50,185 bases of DNA from Paraglomus occultum (taxonomy: Eukaryota; Glomeromycota; Glomeromycetes; Paraglomerales; Paraglomeraceae). The notes under the pieces are model-generated. The model did not search any database, was not told the DNA's origin, and worked only from the letters and a program-made list of their open reading frames with translations. Positions 48,544 to 50,185 of this stretch are shown here, piece after piece (position 1 is the first letter of the stretch; each line of letters begins with the position of its first letter). The DNA lies in assembly GCA_910592205.1 (NCBI GenBank), contig CAJVPJ010000064.1, positions 1-50,185 of the forward strand. The letters are read 5' to 3'. The translations under genes and the position numbers were made by a program.

Positions 48544-49257
48544 ATGATGCAAGCAATTCATCCCTTTAAGCCACATTCACGTTGCTTCCTTTCCAGATCA
48601 CTCACATACTCCTCTTTATCTTGTATAATTCACGCCAAACAACGTACACTATCCACATCAACAGCCCTCTTTGTGCATTCTATACCACGAAATTTGCGCG
48701 ATGAAGAGATAAACGCTCGTCAAATACGTTTCGTGAATGCTGAGGGTCGCATGGAAGGAGTGCGAGGTTTAAGCGAGGTTCTAAAGTCTATGGATCGTGA
48801 TAAATACTGGTTAGTAGAGGTATCACGGGATCCAGACAATCCAACTATTCCTATCTGTAAGCTGGTGGACAAGAAATTAGAGTACGAGAAGATAAAAGCC
48901 CAGAAGCTAAAAAATAAACCGAGAAGTGCGGCAAACGTCCATAAAGAACTGGTAATGACTTGGAACGTATCTGATCATGATTTCAAACGTAAACTTGAAC
49001 AAGCGCAGGAGTTTCTTGATAAGGGAAATCGTGTGAAGCTGTCCATCAGGCCTAAAGGAAGATTTAGGTCGGAGGTGGATACGGAGAAGAAGATGAAAAA
49101 ATTGGTGATGGATGCTTTGTTCGATTGCTGTAAAGAATATAAAGATCCGGTCATGCATCAAGGAACTTTGACATTCGAGATGTTAGGAAAAGGACTGATT
49201 ATACACAAGAAACATGAGAACGAGAAGAGTGACGAGACAGAGGAATCAACCGGTTAA
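48544..49257 (+). CDS. Mitochondrial translation initiation factor IF-3
   Basis: Single-exon gene of 237 residues. An Arg/Ser-rich, acid-poor presequence fills residues 1-50. The IF-3 N-domain begins at DEEINARQIRFVNAEG (about residue 53). Then follow LSEVLKSMDRDKYWLVEVS, a basic linker (LEYEKIKAQKLKNK), and the C-domain with DFKRKLEQAQEFLDKGNRVK and LSIRPKGR, ending in FEMLGKGLI and an acidic tail. IF-3 binds the small mitoribosomal subunit, prevents early joining of the large subunit and checks start-codon pairing. I chose the first ATG after the in-frame TTG at 48460; a second ATG follows immediately. Confidence 0.92.
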   Translation: MMQAIHPFKPHSRCFLSRSLTYSSLSCIIHAKQRTLSTSTALFVHSIPRNLRDEEINARQIRFVNAEGRMEGVRGLSEVLKSMDRDKYWLVEVSRDPDNPTIPICKLVDKKLEYEKIKAQKLKNKPRSAANVHKELVMTWNVSDHDFKRKLEQAQEFLDKGNRVKLSIRPKGRFRSEVDTEKKMKKLVMDALFDCCKEYKDPVMHQGTLTFEMLGKGLIIHKKHENEKSDETEESTG

Positions 49258-49325
49258 TGTCTATAATAAATTGATTGTTTATCTTCAGACAAACAAGTTC
49301 ATACTTTGTAAGCTTAATGTCACTT

Positions 49326-50185
<860 letters not shown>

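Overview
The window is nuclear DNA of a fungus. Genes are split by many short GT-AG introns, mostly about 60-120 nt. Intergenic DNA is AT-rich and carries broken Tc1/mariner and Tigger/pogo transposons and simple repeats. Fungal markers are an Mdm31/Mdm32 protein, a fungal perilipin and an Rrt8-like EI24 protein. E2F, nicastrin and a FANCB-like protein, which typical Dikarya lack, point to an early-diverging lineage. Mucoromycota, perhaps Glomeromycotina, is my inference from AT content and transposon style; it is not proven. No rRNA, tRNA, CRISPR array or bacterial operon was seen.

Layout. 1-8150 is gene-dense and mostly mitochondrial: TACO1/YebC (3' part), MDM31-like, SDHAF3 (minus), an EI24-domain membrane protein (plus, 145 bp from SDHAF3) and the complex I subunit NDUFS2 (minus). 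8151-13016 holds a Tigger relic, two Tc1/mariner relics, a degenerate repeat patch and one ORF of unknown function. 13017-14869 is the nine-exon TRM82/WDR4 gene for tRNA m7G46 modification. 14870-21775 is gene-poor, with a third Tc1 relic, a possible PAS-domain gene and a minisatellite. 21776-23067 is a perilipin-like lipid-droplet gene. 23068-26764 is intergenic with striking microsatellites. 26765-29675 is a FANCB-like gene. 30781-31050 is RPS28, whose first exon carries only the ATG. 31228-32741 is an eight-exon LETM1-domain gene. 32742-37242 is a gene desert. 37243-38568 is E2F. 41146-42058 is a 1-Cys peroxiredoxin. 43884-44824 may hold an unrecognised gene. 45063-48016 is a complete twelve-exon nicastrin, the gamma-secretase subunit. 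48544-49257 is mitochondrial IF-3. 49326-50185 is the 3' part of an RBBP4/MSI1-type histone-binding WD40 gene.

How the genes work together. Many serve mitochondria: translation (TACO1, IF-3), respiratory complexes (NDUFS2, SDHAF3), and inner-membrane shape and ion balance (MDM31-like, LETM1). A second group is nuclear: E2F, FANCB-like and RBBP4/MSI1. These are neighbouring independent transcription units, not an operon. I found no convincing evidence of a wholly new multi-gene system. The items most worth following are nicastrin, the FANCB-like gene and E2F in a fungus, plus a few unexplained repeats. Exon joins were worked out by hand by matching reading frame across GT-AG sites and are predictions.
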